Shown in pieces: positions 33,033 to 42,801 of a stretch of DNA of 64,000 bases. Position numbers and translations under genes: made by a program. The stretch's first letter is position 1; every line of letters begins with the position of its first letter. The notes beneath the pieces are model-generated. The model had not been told where the DNA came from. It made no database searches and saw only the letters and a program-made list of their open reading frames with translations. The stretch lies in assembly GCA_033763555.1 (NCBI GenBank), contig JANRKK010000036.1:62001-126000 (forward strand). The letters run 5' to 3'. Source of the stretch: JALYJG01 sp033763555. Its GTDB lineage: Bacteria > Pseudomonadota > Alphaproteobacteria > UBA9219.

Positions 33033-34541
33033 TTAGGCCGCTTCCAGAAGCCCGTAGGCGTACCACTGGATAATCGAGCGGCCGACAGCGTCTTCGATCA
33101 TGTTATGGGCGGTTTCCGGCGTGGGCTCGGCCGTGTCCATGACGCGCGCCGCCCTGGATGGGTTTTGCGCCAGCCGCCCCAATTCGGGCAGCAGTGCGGC
33201 GACGGAATTGGCAAGCCCGGCGCGGTTCAGCGCCTGCATCACCAGCGCATCGCGCGGCGACAGGATGATGGCGCCGCCGAGAACGGGCGAGGCGAGCCAG
33301 ACATCTTCGCCCGTGACATCGGTTTTATCGAGATAGAGGTTGAAGCTGCCGGACAATTTCGGCTGCTCCAGATTGCTCATGCCCGCACCCTGATAGAGGC
33401 CGCGCATCGGCTGCGCCAACCCGCAGGCCACCAAAATTTGCACTGCGCCGACGACCTCCATGGGTGCGAAACCTTGCCCGTCGGGATGGGCGAGAAAGTC
33501 ACCGATGGTGGCGGGTGTGAGTGTCATCAGTGATGTCAGTTTGGCGAAAAGCGGGGAGGACAGGTCGATGACTGCTCCGCGCGCCTTGATTCCCGTTGGC
33601 ACGCGCCCTTCCGGCAAAACGATGCCATAGGCAAAACCGCCGAACAGTTCAGCTATATCGGAAGTTTGCGGCGCGGGCTGGCGGCACCAGATATCCGAGC
33701 GCACGCGGCGGTTCAGGGCAAAATCCTTGATCGGTTCATAGAGCGGATTGTCGCGGCAGGAAACGATGACGGGATGCGCCTCGGGGGGCACCGACAATTC
33801 GATGTAATTGGCGGCGATGCTGCCATCCCCGGCATAGGCGAAATCGCGCGGTCGCAGAGCGACAATCGTGTCGAAAGCAGCAGATCGCGCTTCGCCCGCA
33901 TCGTAATCCGCAAAAAACGCATCCGGCATATTCTGCGCGATGGCGTGGTCGAGTTTGGCGGCGACAGCGGGATTTTCCGAAAAATAAACTCCGCCAAGCG
34001 CCTTCAGCTCATGCAAAAATTCCTTGGCCTGATCAGCGCTCATCTCCGGCGCGAACTCGCGCACAAGAAAACGCAAAGCCCCGTCAGCGTCGTTGTAAGC
34101 CGCATAACTGTAATGAAACAGCCCGCCAGGCAAGAGAAGCTTGGCCGCCATATCGAAAAGCGCGGCGCGTTCGGACGCAGGCATGGGCGCCGAGCTTTCA
34201 TCGGCGACCAGATAATTCAGGGGCGGCAGGGGCGATGCGCCCTGGAGGATTTGCGCAACGGCAGCTTCCGGCGTGACGGCAAGGAAGGTGACATTGTCGA
34301 CCATGCGAGCGCGGGCCTGTTCCGTGGCGGCGGTGCAGGCGGCCGCATCGCTCATCAGGCCGAAAAAGCGGCCTTCCGAATTGCTGGCGGCCAGGCACAT
34401 AAGAGCATAGGGCTGGCGGCAAGCGGCCAGGGCGTAGGCAAAGGGCGTGCCCGGTTTGCGGGGCGTGATACCGCGCAGGGCGCCGACATAGCTGAGCGAT
34501 ACGGGGCTGGATACGCTGCAGGGGGTCATGAGGGGCTCCAT
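33033..34541 (-). CDS. Methyltransferase-regulatory-domain protein with degenerate methyltransferase part
   Basis: 502 aa from the ATG at 34541 (AAGGTGA upstream; an upstream TTG is weaker). The order matches proteins with an N-terminal SAM-methyltransferase domain and a C-terminal regulatory domain (MethyTransf_Reg). But the expected SAM loop (E-L-G-C-G-x-G-like) reads ALAACRQPYAL, and little acidic motif II remains, while LLLPGGLFHYSYAAYNDADG still fits the end of such a domain. It may bind without catalysing. It lies between flgL and the TPR-glycosyltransferase, so it may act on flagellar or surface protein. Confidence 0.65.
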   Translation of the reverse strand: MEPLMTPCSVSSPVSLSYVGALRGITPRKPGTPFAYALAACRQPYALMCLAASNSEGRFFGLMSDAAACTAATEQARARMVDNVTFLAVTPEAAVAQILQGASPLPPLNYLVADESSAPMPASERAALFDMAAKLLLPGGLFHYSYAAYNDADGALRFLVREFAPEMSADQAKEFLHELKALGGVYFSENPAVAAKLDHAIAQNMPDAFFADYDAGEARSAAFDTIVALRPRDFAYAGDGSIAANYIELSVPPEAHPVIVSCRDNPLYEPIKDFALNRRVRSDIWCRQPAPQTSDIAELFGGFAYGIVLPEGRVPTGIKARGAVIDLSSPLFAKLTSLMTLTPATIGDFLAHPDGQGFAPMEVVGAVQILVACGLAQPMRGLYQGAGMSNLEQPKLSGSFNLYLDKTDVTGEDVWLASPVLGGAIILSPRDALVMQALNRAGLANSVAALLPELGRLAQNPSRAARVMDTAEPTPETAHNMIEDAVGRSIIQWYAYGLLEAA

Positions 34542-34610
34542 CGAAATCACCTTAGGCCAGAGTTGCGTAGCAGAAAAACCGGAAAAAATCTCTTCCAAAT
34601 CCTCACAGAA

Positions 34611-35582
34611 TTACAGGTAGTTCAGGATGCTGAGGCGCTGCAGGGATGCCGTTGCCGAGTAGGAGGCTTGCAGCTGGGTTTGCAGCAGATTGATTTTCGT
34701 GCCGATTTCCGTGAGGTCGACCTGTTGCAGATCGGTGATTTGATTTTGCAGCGCCGTGATAGCGGTGGTCTGAATATCCGCCTGGCGCTTCAGAATGTTG
34801 ATGTTGTTCGCGACCCCGGCATGCAGCGATTGCAGGCCGCTTAGCGCACCGCTGAGCAGATTGGCGGCGCGGATCATGCCCGTATTGTAATCGTCGGGGT
34901 CGGTCTGGTCGGTGGCGTCGTTGAAGAATTGCAACCCCGCGACCAGCCGCTGCATCGCATCCGCGTTGCTGGTGATGCCGTACTGGACGGTGAAGCCGTT
35001 GCCGATGGTGACGGAATCCTGAGAAAAAGCCGCGGCGCTGGTGGTCGAGCCGTCATATTCGGAATCGTAATTCGGCAGCGTGGGGGATGCGGTCGGTGTG
35101 AAAGGCCAGTTGGGCGCGCCCGTCAGGGTGGTGAGATCGGCGACGGGCGGTGTTGAATAGCGCGACCCGGAATAAACATAGCGCCCGCTGACCTGCTGAT
35201 TGAAGTCATCGGTCAGCTGTTTGAGATAGGCCTGAATCTGTGCCTTCAGCTGGACGACTTTGTTGGCGTCGAGATTCTGGTTGCTGGCAGCCAGCGAAGA
35301 AGCCTGCGCGGCGATGTCTTCCATGTCGTTCATGGTCTGGTCGTAAATATCCAGCCGCACATTCACGGTTTTCATGGCATCGATGTAGGAGCGGCGCTGC
35401 GAAATGACATTTTGAAAATCCATCAAATTGCGCGCGGCGGTCGGATCGTAATCCGTCAGATTGGTGTGCTTCTTGCCCGTCGCCAACTGTTGCGCCAGCG
35501 TGGCGAGATTGGACTGCTGCGACACAAGATTGGATGTGGTCAGCAGCTGGAGGCCGAGATTGCTTATGGTGTTTGTTGGCAT
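34611..35582 (-). CDS. flgL: Flagellar hook-filament junction protein FlgL
   Basis: 323 aa. FlgL joins the hook-associated protein FlgK to the filament. The flagellin-like N-terminus (TSNLVSQQSNLATLAQQLATGKKHTNLTDYDPTAARNLMDF) and C-terminus (IGTKINLLQTQLQASYSATASLQRLSILNYL) form the usual helical core, with a variable centre. Gene order and end motifs distinguish it from flagellin. It follows flgK by 20 bp. Confidence 0.9.
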   Translation of the reverse strand: MPTNTISNLGLQLLTTSNLVSQQSNLATLAQQLATGKKHTNLTDYDPTAARNLMDFQNVISQRRSYIDAMKTVNVRLDIYDQTMNDMEDIAAQASSLAASNQNLDANKVVQLKAQIQAYLKQLTDDFNQQVSGRYVYSGSRYSTPPVADLTTLTGAPNWPFTPTASPTLPNYDSEYDGSTTSAAAFSQDSVTIGNGFTVQYGITSNADAMQRLVAGLQFFNDATDQTDPDDYNTGMIRAANLLSGALSGLQSLHAGVANNINILKRQADIQTTAITALQNQITDLQQVDLTEIGTKINLLQTQLQASYSATASLQRLSILNYL

Positions 35583-35602
35583 ATCAGAATCCTAAATCCC
35601 CG

Positions 35603-37003
35603 TCACACAATGCCCTTCAGCTCTTCCAGCATTTGCTTGATGGTGCTGATGACATTCGCCGAAGCGGCATAGCTGCTTTGCAGGGCGGTTAAATTCACAA
35701 GTTCGCTGTCCACATTCACGCCCGTCGCGTTGGCAAGACTCTGTTCATAAAAAGCCTGCTGCTGCTGTGCAGGCAGGCTTTGCGAATGAACGATGTTTGC
35801 CGCCTGCTGGAAGCCCGAAAGGAAAGCTGTTCCGAGATCGGTGTAGGTGCCGTTATTGACGGCAAGCCCGTCGGCCGTGAAATTGCGTGGCGCGGACAGG
35901 GCTGCCACGACGCCGAGGCCGCTCGCGGCCTTGACGGTCTGGCTGCCATCCAGAAGATTCGCATTGACGACGAAAGAGCTGGCGTCATTCGTGCCGTTGA
36001 TTGTGAAAAATCCTGCAGCCAACTCGCCTGTTGCGGTCGTCGCATTGTTGTAGGCATAAGCGAAAGTTTCCGGCGGCCCGGCGCTGGATGTTGTGAAGGC
36101 AACGGCGACAGCCTGCAACTGGTCGTTCAGCTTGCGGATGACCTCGCTGCCGGAAGCGGTGCCGACAGCGGCGGGCGAGCCGTCATAATTAAACTGAATT
36201 TGCGCCTGCAACCGACCCCCGTTCAGGGAGTTGGTGACATTCATCCCGCTGCCTGACGTAATGTTGGTGCCGTCATAAGAGAAAATTTCAGCGGCAGGCC
36301 CGTCAATCAGCAGAAGCCCGCCCGGCGTATAAAGCGCAAGCTGGCCGTTGGGTCGCGGCAGCGTGGTCACGTTGGTGATGGCGGCGATTTCCTTGATGAC
36401 GCGGTCGCGTTCATCCTCAAGATCGCCTGTCGGCTGACCGGAACTTGTCGCCGTCGCGATCTGCGAATTTAAAAGCGCAACTTTGGACAGCGAGGCGTTC
36501 AGGGAAGTGACCGTGGTGGAGATATCATTCGTCACCTGACGGTTGAGCGCCGTGATGGCGGAAGCGGTGTTGCGAACTTGCGCCGCGAGATCGACGCCCG
36601 CCTGAATAACCGAAGCCTGCTGTGAGGCGCTTTCCGGCGCTGCCGAAAACTCCGTCCAGGCGGCCTGAAAACGCGCCAGCGCGTTCGATAAAGGCGGGTT
36701 GTCGGAATTGGAGCCGAGCATCGCCTGCACTTGCTGCAGATATTTGTCCTGTGTATCCAGATAGGAAGCGCTGGATGTCGCGTTGTTCAGCGACGTGGAC
36801 AGCGCATCATCCGTGACGCGGAGATAGCCCGAGACAGTCGCGCCGCCCGAACCTGTGCCGAACGATACGGAGCTGACCAGAGTCTTTTTCTGGGTGTAGC
36901 CCGGGTTCTGCGCATTGGCGACGTTGTTCGCCGCCGTTTGCAGCTGTGCCGTGGTTGTTTTCAACCCCGAAAGGGCGATCGACAGGGCTGAAGTCAGCGA
37001 CAT
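35603..37003 (-). CDS. flgK: Flagellar hook-associated protein FlgK
   Basis: 466 aa. It has the rod/hook family N-terminus (LSIALSGLKTTTAQLQTAANNVANAQNPGYTQKK) and the FlgK C-terminus (ANATGVNVDSELVNLTALQSSYAASANVISTIKQMLEEL). The family's large middle domain is Ser/Thr/Ala-rich here. FlgK caps the hook before filament assembly. An AAAGGAGG Shine-Dalgarno precedes the start, 34 bp after flgE, so it is probably in the same sigma-54 transcript. Confidence 0.95.
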   Translation of the reverse strand: MSLTSALSIALSGLKTTTAQLQTAANNVANAQNPGYTQKKTLVSSVSFGTGSGGATVSGYLRVTDDALSTSLNNATSSASYLDTQDKYLQQVQAMLGSNSDNPPLSNALARFQAAWTEFSAAPESASQQASVIQAGVDLAAQVRNTASAITALNRQVTNDISTTVTSLNASLSKVALLNSQIATATSSGQPTGDLEDERDRVIKEIAAITNVTTLPRPNGQLALYTPGGLLLIDGPAAEIFSYDGTNITSGSGMNVTNSLNGGRLQAQIQFNYDGSPAAVGTASGSEVIRKLNDQLQAVAVAFTTSSAGPPETFAYAYNNATTATGELAAGFFTINGTNDASSFVVNANLLDGSQTVKAASGLGVVAALSAPRNFTADGLAVNNGTYTDLGTAFLSGFQQAANIVHSQSLPAQQQQAFYEQSLANATGVNVDSELVNLTALQSSYAASANVISTIKQMLEELKGIV

Positions 37004-37037
37004 GAAAAATCAACCTCCTTTAACCCTGTACCGCAGA

Positions 37038-38378
37038 CTAGACGGCGTTAATGATCGTATTCAGCATGTTGTTGATGGTCGTGATCGTCTTGGAGTTCGC
37101 CGAGTAGATCTGCTGTGCCTGGATCATGTCGGTGAACTGCGCGGCAATGTCGACGTTCGAGGATTCCAGCGAGCTGCTGGTGATCACGCCCGCGCCCGTT
37201 GTACCCGGCGCGCTGTAGCGCGGGGTGCCCGAGGCGAGAGTTGCCAGATAGGCACCGCCGCTGATGCGCTGCAGCTGGTTCTGGGCGAAGAACTGAACAA
37301 TCGGTACCTGTGCGATCGTCTTCAAGCTGCCGTTGTTGTAGTTCAGCGACACGAAACCGTTCTGGTCGATCGACAGGTTGGTGAAGGAACCTCGCGGCAA
37401 GCCATTCTGGCTGAAGGAGGTTACCGTCACGGCCGTGTCGGCGAACTGCGTCAGGCCGCTGGTTGTGTCGTAGGCGCCGAAATTGAGCGTCAGGCTTTGC
37501 AGGCCCTGAATATCGATGCCCGAGAAGTCGAGATCAAACTGAACCTGCGCGGCGTTGACGGCGGAGCTTGTGTTGTCGACTACCGTATAGGCGCTGCCGG
37601 ATGTGATGCTGTCGACCGTACCGATATTGGTCGTGTCGTTGAACACGAAGGGTATGGACACCGAGAAATCGGCCGAAACCGGGCCGGAGCTGGTCGAAAC
37701 CGTGCCGCCGCCGCCTTCGACAACCACATCCAGCGTCCAGTTGTTGGCCGCGTCCTTCGTCCAGGTGAAGGTCATGTCATGCGTGTTGCCCAGCGCGTCG
37801 AAAATCTTGAGCGTTGAGGGATTGGATGTGAAATTGACATCGGCGCTGGAGGGCAGGTTGGCGCTGTAGCTGACACTTGAGCTGGGCACCGGGTCGTTCA
37901 GAAGCGCGGAAACTTCAATCGGCGCAGTGGTTGAGGTATCAACATTGCCTTCGGTGTCGACGGTATAGCCTGTCAGGTAGAAGCCTGCGCCATTGACGAG
38001 AAATCCGCTTTTATCAAGCGTGAAATCGCCGCGGCGGGTGAAGGCGACATTGCCGTTAAAGCTGGTGGAGCCGTCGGCGTTGATAGTCGCGGATTCAACC
38101 GCGAAAAAGCCCTGGCCTGTGATGGAGAGCGAGGTGGGCGTAGCCGACTGGATCAGGTTGCCCTGAACGTCGTTCTGATATTGGGGTGTGGCGCGGACAC
38201 CGCCCGGATTGTTGAAGCTGGAGTTGGATTGCGTCACCAGCGATTCAAACTGGGTGCCGATGCTTTTGTAGGCAACCGTTTGCGCGTTGGCCAGATTGTC
38301 CGAGATGTTGCCAAGCGCCGAGGATTGAGCTGTCAGACCGCCGACCGCGACGGTGAGAGCCGAGAATAATGAAGCCAT
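37038..38378 (-). CDS. flgE: Flagellar hook protein FlgE
   Basis: 446 aa. The N-terminus ALTVAVGGLTAQSSALGNISDNLANAQTVAYK and the C-terminus SSLESSNVDIAAQFTDMIQAQQIYSANSKTI are the flagellar rod/hook signatures. The TGQGFFAVE block and the FlgE D2-like TMTFTWTKDAANNWTLDV segment favour the hook over rod proteins. It is preceded by CAGGAGGTAACC and a -24/-12 promoter. It is the first gene of flgE-flgK-flgL and the two downstream modification-like genes. Confidence 0.93.
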   Translation of the reverse strand: MASLFSALTVAVGGLTAQSSALGNISDNLANAQTVAYKSIGTQFESLVTQSNSSFNNPGGVRATPQYQNDVQGNLIQSATPTSLSITGQGFFAVESATINADGSTSFNGNVAFTRRGDFTLDKSGFLVNGAGFYLTGYTVDTEGNVDTSTTAPIEVSALLNDPVPSSSVSYSANLPSSADVNFTSNPSTLKIFDALGNTHDMTFTWTKDAANNWTLDVVVEGGGGTVSTSSGPVSADFSVSIPFVFNDTTNIGTVDSITSGSAYTVVDNTSSAVNAAQVQFDLDFSGIDIQGLQSLTLNFGAYDTTSGLTQFADTAVTVTSFSQNGLPRGSFTNLSIDQNGFVSLNYNNGSLKTIAQVPIVQFFAQNQLQRISGGAYLATLASGTPRYSAPGTTGAGVITSSSLESSNVDIAAQFTDMIQAQQIYSANSKTITTINNMLNTIINAV

Positions 38379-38440
38379 GGTTACCTCCTGATGTTGAACG
38401 TCCGTGGTTTCGGCGGACGCATAAATTCTGGCTGGTTCTC

Positions 38441-38456
38441 AGCAAGCGCTGTGCCA
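38441..38456 (-). promoter_or_regulatory. Sigma-54 (-24/-12) promoter for flgE
   Basis: Read on the minus strand, TGGCACA, 4 bp, then TTGCT, matching the RpoN consensus TGGCACG-N4-TTGCW closely. The expected start point is about 50 bp before the flgE ATG. rpoN itself lies 13 kb away in this window. No upstream activator site could be identified by eye. Confidence 0.8.
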
Positions 38457-38626
38457 AGGTACAATTCTTTGATTTCAAATGATTTTTTCCGGTGCGTGGA
38501 GGCATGCATGCTGTAGCGGGGCAATTCTTTCCCCGTCCTGCGCGCGGTTTTTGCCCCGCTTTGCCCCTGTTTTGCCTTGCGTGGATGAAGCTGTTATCAC
38601 CCCAACGGATATTGAGGGAACGCATC

Positions 38627-41299
38627 ATGGCCGCATCCGCCCAGGCCCAAAGACTTTTTCCAGATCTTCCCCTTGTGGAAACCGAAACGCCATTGATGGC
38701 GCAATACCGTGCGCTCAAGGCGAAACACGAAGATTGCCTGCTGTTTTTCCGCCTCGGCGATTTTTACGAACTTTTCTTCGATGACGCAGTCAAAGCCTCA
38801 CGCGCGCTCGATATTGCGCTTACCCGCCGCGGGCAAAGTCAGGGGCAGGACATACCTATGTGCGGCGTACCCGCGCATTCGCATGAAGCCTATTTGGCCA
38901 AACTGATCCGGCAGGGCTTTCGCGTCGCGATCTGCGAGCAGATGGAAGACCCGGCGACGGCAAAGAAGCGTGGTGCGAAATCTATTGTCACGCGCGATGT
39001 GGTACGCATCGTAACGCCCGGCACGGTGACGGAAGACAGCCTTTTGGATACGCGCGCGGCGAATTACCTCGCCTGCATCGCCGACAGCGGCGGCGAAATG
39101 GGCCTTGCCTGGCTCGATCTTTCCTCCGGTCAGCCAATAACACAACCCGTTACGGTAGCCGATCTCGGCGGCGCGCTTGCGCGCATTGAGCCCACAGAAA
39201 TCCTTGTCTCCCAGCGTCTTGTAGAAAGCCCTGAGCTGTTCGACATTTTCTCAATCTGGCGCGATCAGCTGACTTTGCAGAATAGCAGCCGCTTTGACAG
39301 TGAAAATGCCCGTAAGCGCGTGCAGGAATTATACGGCGTGCGCGAGCTGGCGGCCTTCGGCGATTTTTCGCGTGCCGAGGTTGCAGCGCTTGGCGCCTTG
39401 CTGGATTACGCCGAGCTGACGCAGAAAAACGATCTCAAGCATCTGGGTAAGCCGCAGAAATTAAGCTCGTCGCAGACCGTGGCAATCGATCAGGCCACAC
39501 GTCGCAATCTGGAGCTGACGCGCACGCTTTCCGGCGACCGGCAAGGCAGCCTGCTGGCCGCCATTGACCGGACGATGACCGGCGCGGGCGCACGTCTTCT
39601 CGCTTCTCGCCTCATGGCACCTTTGACGGACATCGCCGCCATTCGTGCGCGGCTGGATTCTGTTGCTTTTATGGTTCAGGCTTCGGCTCTGCGCGAAACT
39701 CTGCGGGATGCGCTGAAGCAGACGCCGGATATCGAGCGCGCCTTGGCGCGTCTCGCGCTCAATCGCGGCGGGCCGCGCGATCTGGCCGCCATTCGTGATG
39801 CCTTGCGACAGGCGGAAGCGATGCGCACGGTCTTGCTGGAAGCCAAAAAAGCGCCACAAGACATAAAGACCTGTGCGCAATCACTCGGCGAGCATGGCGC
39901 ACTGATTGATCGGTTGGAGCGCGCCCTGGCTGAAGAGCTGCCGATGCTGGCGCGTGACGGGAATTTCATTGCGCGGGGCTACGCGCTGCAGTTGGATGAG
40001 CTGGTCGCGCTGCGCGATGACAGCCGCCGTCTGATCGCGGGGCTGCAACAGAATTATGTGCAAGCCAGCGGTGTTTCGACGCTGAAAATCCGGCACAATA
40101 ATGTCATCGGCTATTACATCGAAGTCACCCCGGCACAGGCCGACAAATTACTGGCGAAGAAAGACGTGTTCATTCATCGCCAGACTCTCGCCAGCGCGGC
40201 ACGTTTTACAACGGTGGAGCTGAGCGAGCTGGAGCGCAAAATTACCGAAGCCGCCGACAAGGCACTGGCGGTGGAAATGCAGCTTTTCGCCGATCTCTGC
40301 GGCGAGGTTTTGAAGCAGCATGACACCCTGCGCCGTACGGCGGAATTCATCGCCGTACTGGATGTCACAACGGCGCTGGCCGAGCTCGCGGTCGAACAGA
40401 ACTATGCACGGCCCGTCGTTGATGACTCGCTAGCCTTCAAAATTGAGGGCGGACGGCATCCGGTTGTCGAGCAGGCGCTGAAAAATAGTGGCGCCAATTT
40501 TACGCCTAACAACTGCGATCTTGCACCGGATGTGCGGCTCTGGCTGCTCACCGGGCCGAACATGGCGGGCAAATCAACTTTCCTGCGGCAAAATGCGCTG
40601 ATCGCCCTCTTGGCGCAGATGGGCAGTTTTGTTTCTGCTGCCTCGGCGCATGTGGGTGTGATTGATCGTCTCTTCAGCCGCGTCGGTGCGGCGGATGATC
40701 TGGCGCGCGGCCGCTCGACCTTCATGGTCGAGATGGTGGAAACAGCGGCAATTCTCAATCAGTCGGGTGCGCGGGCGCTGGTCATCCTCGATGAAATAGG
40801 TCGCGGCACAGCGACGTATGACGGGCTTTCCATCGCCTGGGCGGTGGTCGAGCATTTGCATGAAACCAACGCATGCCGTGCGCTTTTCGCCACGCATTAT
40901 CATGAGCTGACCTCGCTGGCGGCACGGCTTTCCGCTCTGCGTTGCTACACGATGAAAATCAGGGAATGGGACAAGGAAATCATCTTTCTGCATGAGGTTG
41001 CAGCGGGTACAGCAGACCGTTCCTACGGTATTCATGTGGCGCAGATGGCCGGATTGCCGGGGCCCGTCATCGCCCGCGCCGAAGAGGTCCTGGCAAATCT
41101 GCAAGCCAAGGCGGAAAACGGCAAAACCGCAAAACTGGAAAATCTGCCGGATTTCAAAACACAGAAGGCCACGCCCGCTTTGTCACCCAGACAAACCGAA
41201 CGCGAAAAAATGCTGGCGATGATCAATCCCGACAGCCTGACGCCTAAAGAGGCTTTGGAATGGATTTATAAATTGAAATCCGCAGGAGAAAAAACTTAG
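38627..41299 (+). CDS. mutS: DNA mismatch repair protein MutS
   Basis: 890 aa from the ATG at 38627 (GAGGGA upstream; codons further up lack support). The mismatch-binding domain has the FYELFF motif, followed by connector, core and clamp domains. The ATPase domain has Walker A (GPNMAGKST) and the ABC-like IGRGTATYDGLSIAWAVVEHLHE. A beta-clamp/tetramerisation-type C-terminus (ALSPRQTEREKML) follows. MutS recognises replication mismatches. Its stop overlaps the end of the convergent gene at 41296 by 4 bp. Confidence 0.97.
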   Translation: MAASAQAQRLFPDLPLVETETPLMAQYRALKAKHEDCLLFFRLGDFYELFFDDAVKASRALDIALTRRGQSQGQDIPMCGVPAHSHEAYLAKLIRQGFRVAICEQMEDPATAKKRGAKSIVTRDVVRIVTPGTVTEDSLLDTRAANYLACIADSGGEMGLAWLDLSSGQPITQPVTVADLGGALARIEPTEILVSQRLVESPELFDIFSIWRDQLTLQNSSRFDSENARKRVQELYGVRELAAFGDFSRAEVAALGALLDYAELTQKNDLKHLGKPQKLSSSQTVAIDQATRRNLELTRTLSGDRQGSLLAAIDRTMTGAGARLLASRLMAPLTDIAAIRARLDSVAFMVQASALRETLRDALKQTPDIERALARLALNRGGPRDLAAIRDALRQAEAMRTVLLEAKKAPQDIKTCAQSLGEHGALIDRLERALAEELPMLARDGNFIARGYALQLDELVALRDDSRRLIAGLQQNYVQASGVSTLKIRHNNVIGYYIEVTPAQADKLLAKKDVFIHRQTLASAARFTTVELSELERKITEAADKALAVEMQLFADLCGEVLKQHDTLRRTAEFIAVLDVTTALAELAVEQNYARPVVDDSLAFKIEGGRHPVVEQALKNSGANFTPNNCDLAPDVRLWLLTGPNMAGKSTFLRQNALIALLAQMGSFVSAASAHVGVIDRLFSRVGAADDLARGRSTFMVEMVETAAILNQSGARALVILDEIGRGTATYDGLSIAWAVVEHLHETNACRALFATHYHELTSLAARLSALRCYTMKIREWDKEIIFLHEVAAGTADRSYGIHVAQMAGLPGPVIARAEEVLANLQAKAENGKTAKLENLPDFKTQKATPALSPRQTEREKMLAMINPDSLTPKEALEWIYKLKSAGEKT

Positions 41300-41733
41300 C
41301 TTGGTTTTGCGCCCTTGGGCGCGCGCGTACGCTTGCGAGACGGTTTTGTAACTTCTTCTATTGTGTGAATGGGGTGCGGAAAATCCTTCGTGGTTTTGGC
41401 AGATATGGTTTTGCCGCCCGACTCCTTTAATTCAGGGACAACGCCCAGTTCTTTGAGTTTTCCAAGAAACTCATCAAAAAATTTTGTAATCTCTTCTTTG
41501 TCATCATCTGGTACAGGAATTTCTTTGCCACGAAATCCCTCTATGCGGACAACTTGTCCGTTCTTGTCGCACTCAAACTCCACGATACCGCAACGGATTG
41601 GGTAATCGCCGCCGCCCACATGGTAGTCAATGTAGCCTAAGCGGTGGTCACCGTATTTATATTGTTCGATGCGGGTAATACCGCGATCAGCTTTGTCAAC
41701 TTGAACAATGCTCGGTTTTGTATCTGACGACAT
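41296..41733 (-). CDS. Hypothetical acidic protein
   Basis: 145 aa. The product is soluble with no signal peptide. It has the beta-rich stretch RLGYIDYHVGGGDYPIRCGIVEFECDKNG, then a charged helix (DDKEEITKFFDEFLGKLKEL) and a basic tail (TKPSRKRTRAPKGAKPS). I recognise no family. It faces mutS tail-to-tail with a 4-bp overlap and is AT-richer than mutS. The start is the first ATG, with weak AGGA upstream. Confidence 0.65.
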   Translation of the reverse strand: MSSDTKPSIVQVDKADRGITRIEQYKYGDHRLGYIDYHVGGGDYPIRCGIVEFECDKNGQVVRIEGFRGKEIPVPDDDKEEITKFFDEFLGKLKELGVVPELKESGGKTISAKTTKDFPHPIHTIEEVTKPSRKRTRAPKGAKPS

Positions 41734-41910
41734 TAATCATTCCTAATGCAAAGCAGCTTTTCAATATTGCGAGTGGTCGCACAAATAACCTGCCAAAATC
41801 AAGCGATAAATTACTTTCGCAGCGGTTTCTGCGCGAAAATCCCTTTAAAACAGCATAAAATCAAACTTCGCCATCGATCTTAACCGCAATTTGACTGAAC
41901 AATTCTTCGT

Positions 41911-42801
41911 TCAGGGCGCGGCGGAATTCAGCGTGCGCGGACGCTCGATGCCGATAAAGCCGTGCGGATATTTGGCGTAGCGCTTGACGATGGCATCGAC
42001 CTGGCCGCTATAGATCAGTTCATCCATCGCTGTATCGATCATGGAGCGAAATTTATCGTCGCCCAGCGGCAGGATAAACCCGGCGGGATAGATGCGCACA
42101 GGCTGATCAATAAGAACCAGCTTCAGTTTTCCCCGGTTATGCTCGTTATATTCCCCGAAATCATTAGCGCTGGCGAAAGTGAGGTCGGCTTTGCCCGTTG
42201 CCACGCTTTCAAACACCATGCCCATGCCCGCCATGTCGGGCAGCGTGAATATCTGCGCTTTTGGGAAATCTTCCTCGGCGATGAATTTTGGATTGTCGCC
42301 ATCCATGGAGGCGATTTTAACACCACTATCATTGATGGCCTCACGGCTGCGATTGAAGCGCGCATCCTTGGCGCGCGTTACAACAAACAGCGGCTGGTAA
42401 TAATAGGGCCGCGCAAAATAGGCCTGCCGTCCCGTGGAGGGGTTGATCCAGTAAGCGTTGCACAGCGCATCGAAACGTCCGGTATCCAGCCCGGCCACGG
42501 CGGTGCCCCATCCTGTTTCCTCCGCCCAGACGATTTTCATGCCCAGCTTGCGCCCCAGCGCTTCGGTGATGTCGTAATCGAGCCCGCTGATTTTGCCCGT
42601 GTTCGGGTCTTTGACGAAGTTGGGCGGGAATGGCACATAGCCACAGCGGATGGTTTGCGTTTTCAGAGCACGGCTGTAGGCGGTTTCCGGCGCTTTTCCT
42701 TCCGGCGAACGTGAATGCATAACGCTGAATGTGGCGACGCTGATCAGCGCCGTGGCGACAGTCCATGTGACGGCGCGTGAAAGATTGCGGGTAAAAGCCA
42801 T
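41911..42801 (-). CDS. Periplasmic amino-acid-type solute-binding protein
   Basis: 296 aa from the ATG at 42801. An N-terminal membrane/signal segment (VTWTVATALISVATFSVM) precedes a SBP_bac_3 domain: IRCGYVPFPPNFVKDPNTGKISGLDYDITEALGRKLG, VKIASMDGD, and a C-terminal RSMIDTAMDELIYSGQVDAIVKRYAKYP. Such proteins feed polar amino acids to ABC transporters or act as sensors. No permease or ATPase gene lies next to it, so it is an orphan. The signal segment may stay as a membrane anchor. Confidence 0.85.
   Translation of the reverse strand: MAFTRNLSRAVTWTVATALISVATFSVMHSRSPEGKAPETAYSRALKTQTIRCGYVPFPPNFVKDPNTGKISGLDYDITEALGRKLGMKIVWAEETGWGTAVAGLDTGRFDALCNAYWINPSTGRQAYFARPYYYQPLFVVTRAKDARFNRSREAINDSGVKIASMDGDNPKFIAEEDFPKAQIFTLPDMAGMGMVFESVATGKADLTFASANDFGEYNEHNRGKLKLVLIDQPVRIYPAGFILPLGDDKFRSMIDTAMDELIYSGQVDAIVKRYAKYPHGFIGIERPRTLNSAAP

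Noticed and set aside
33666..34844. 392-codon open frame on the plus strand, opposite the methyltransferase-like gene and flgL
   Set aside because: It crosses two minus-strand genes, has no start signal and a shadow-like composition.
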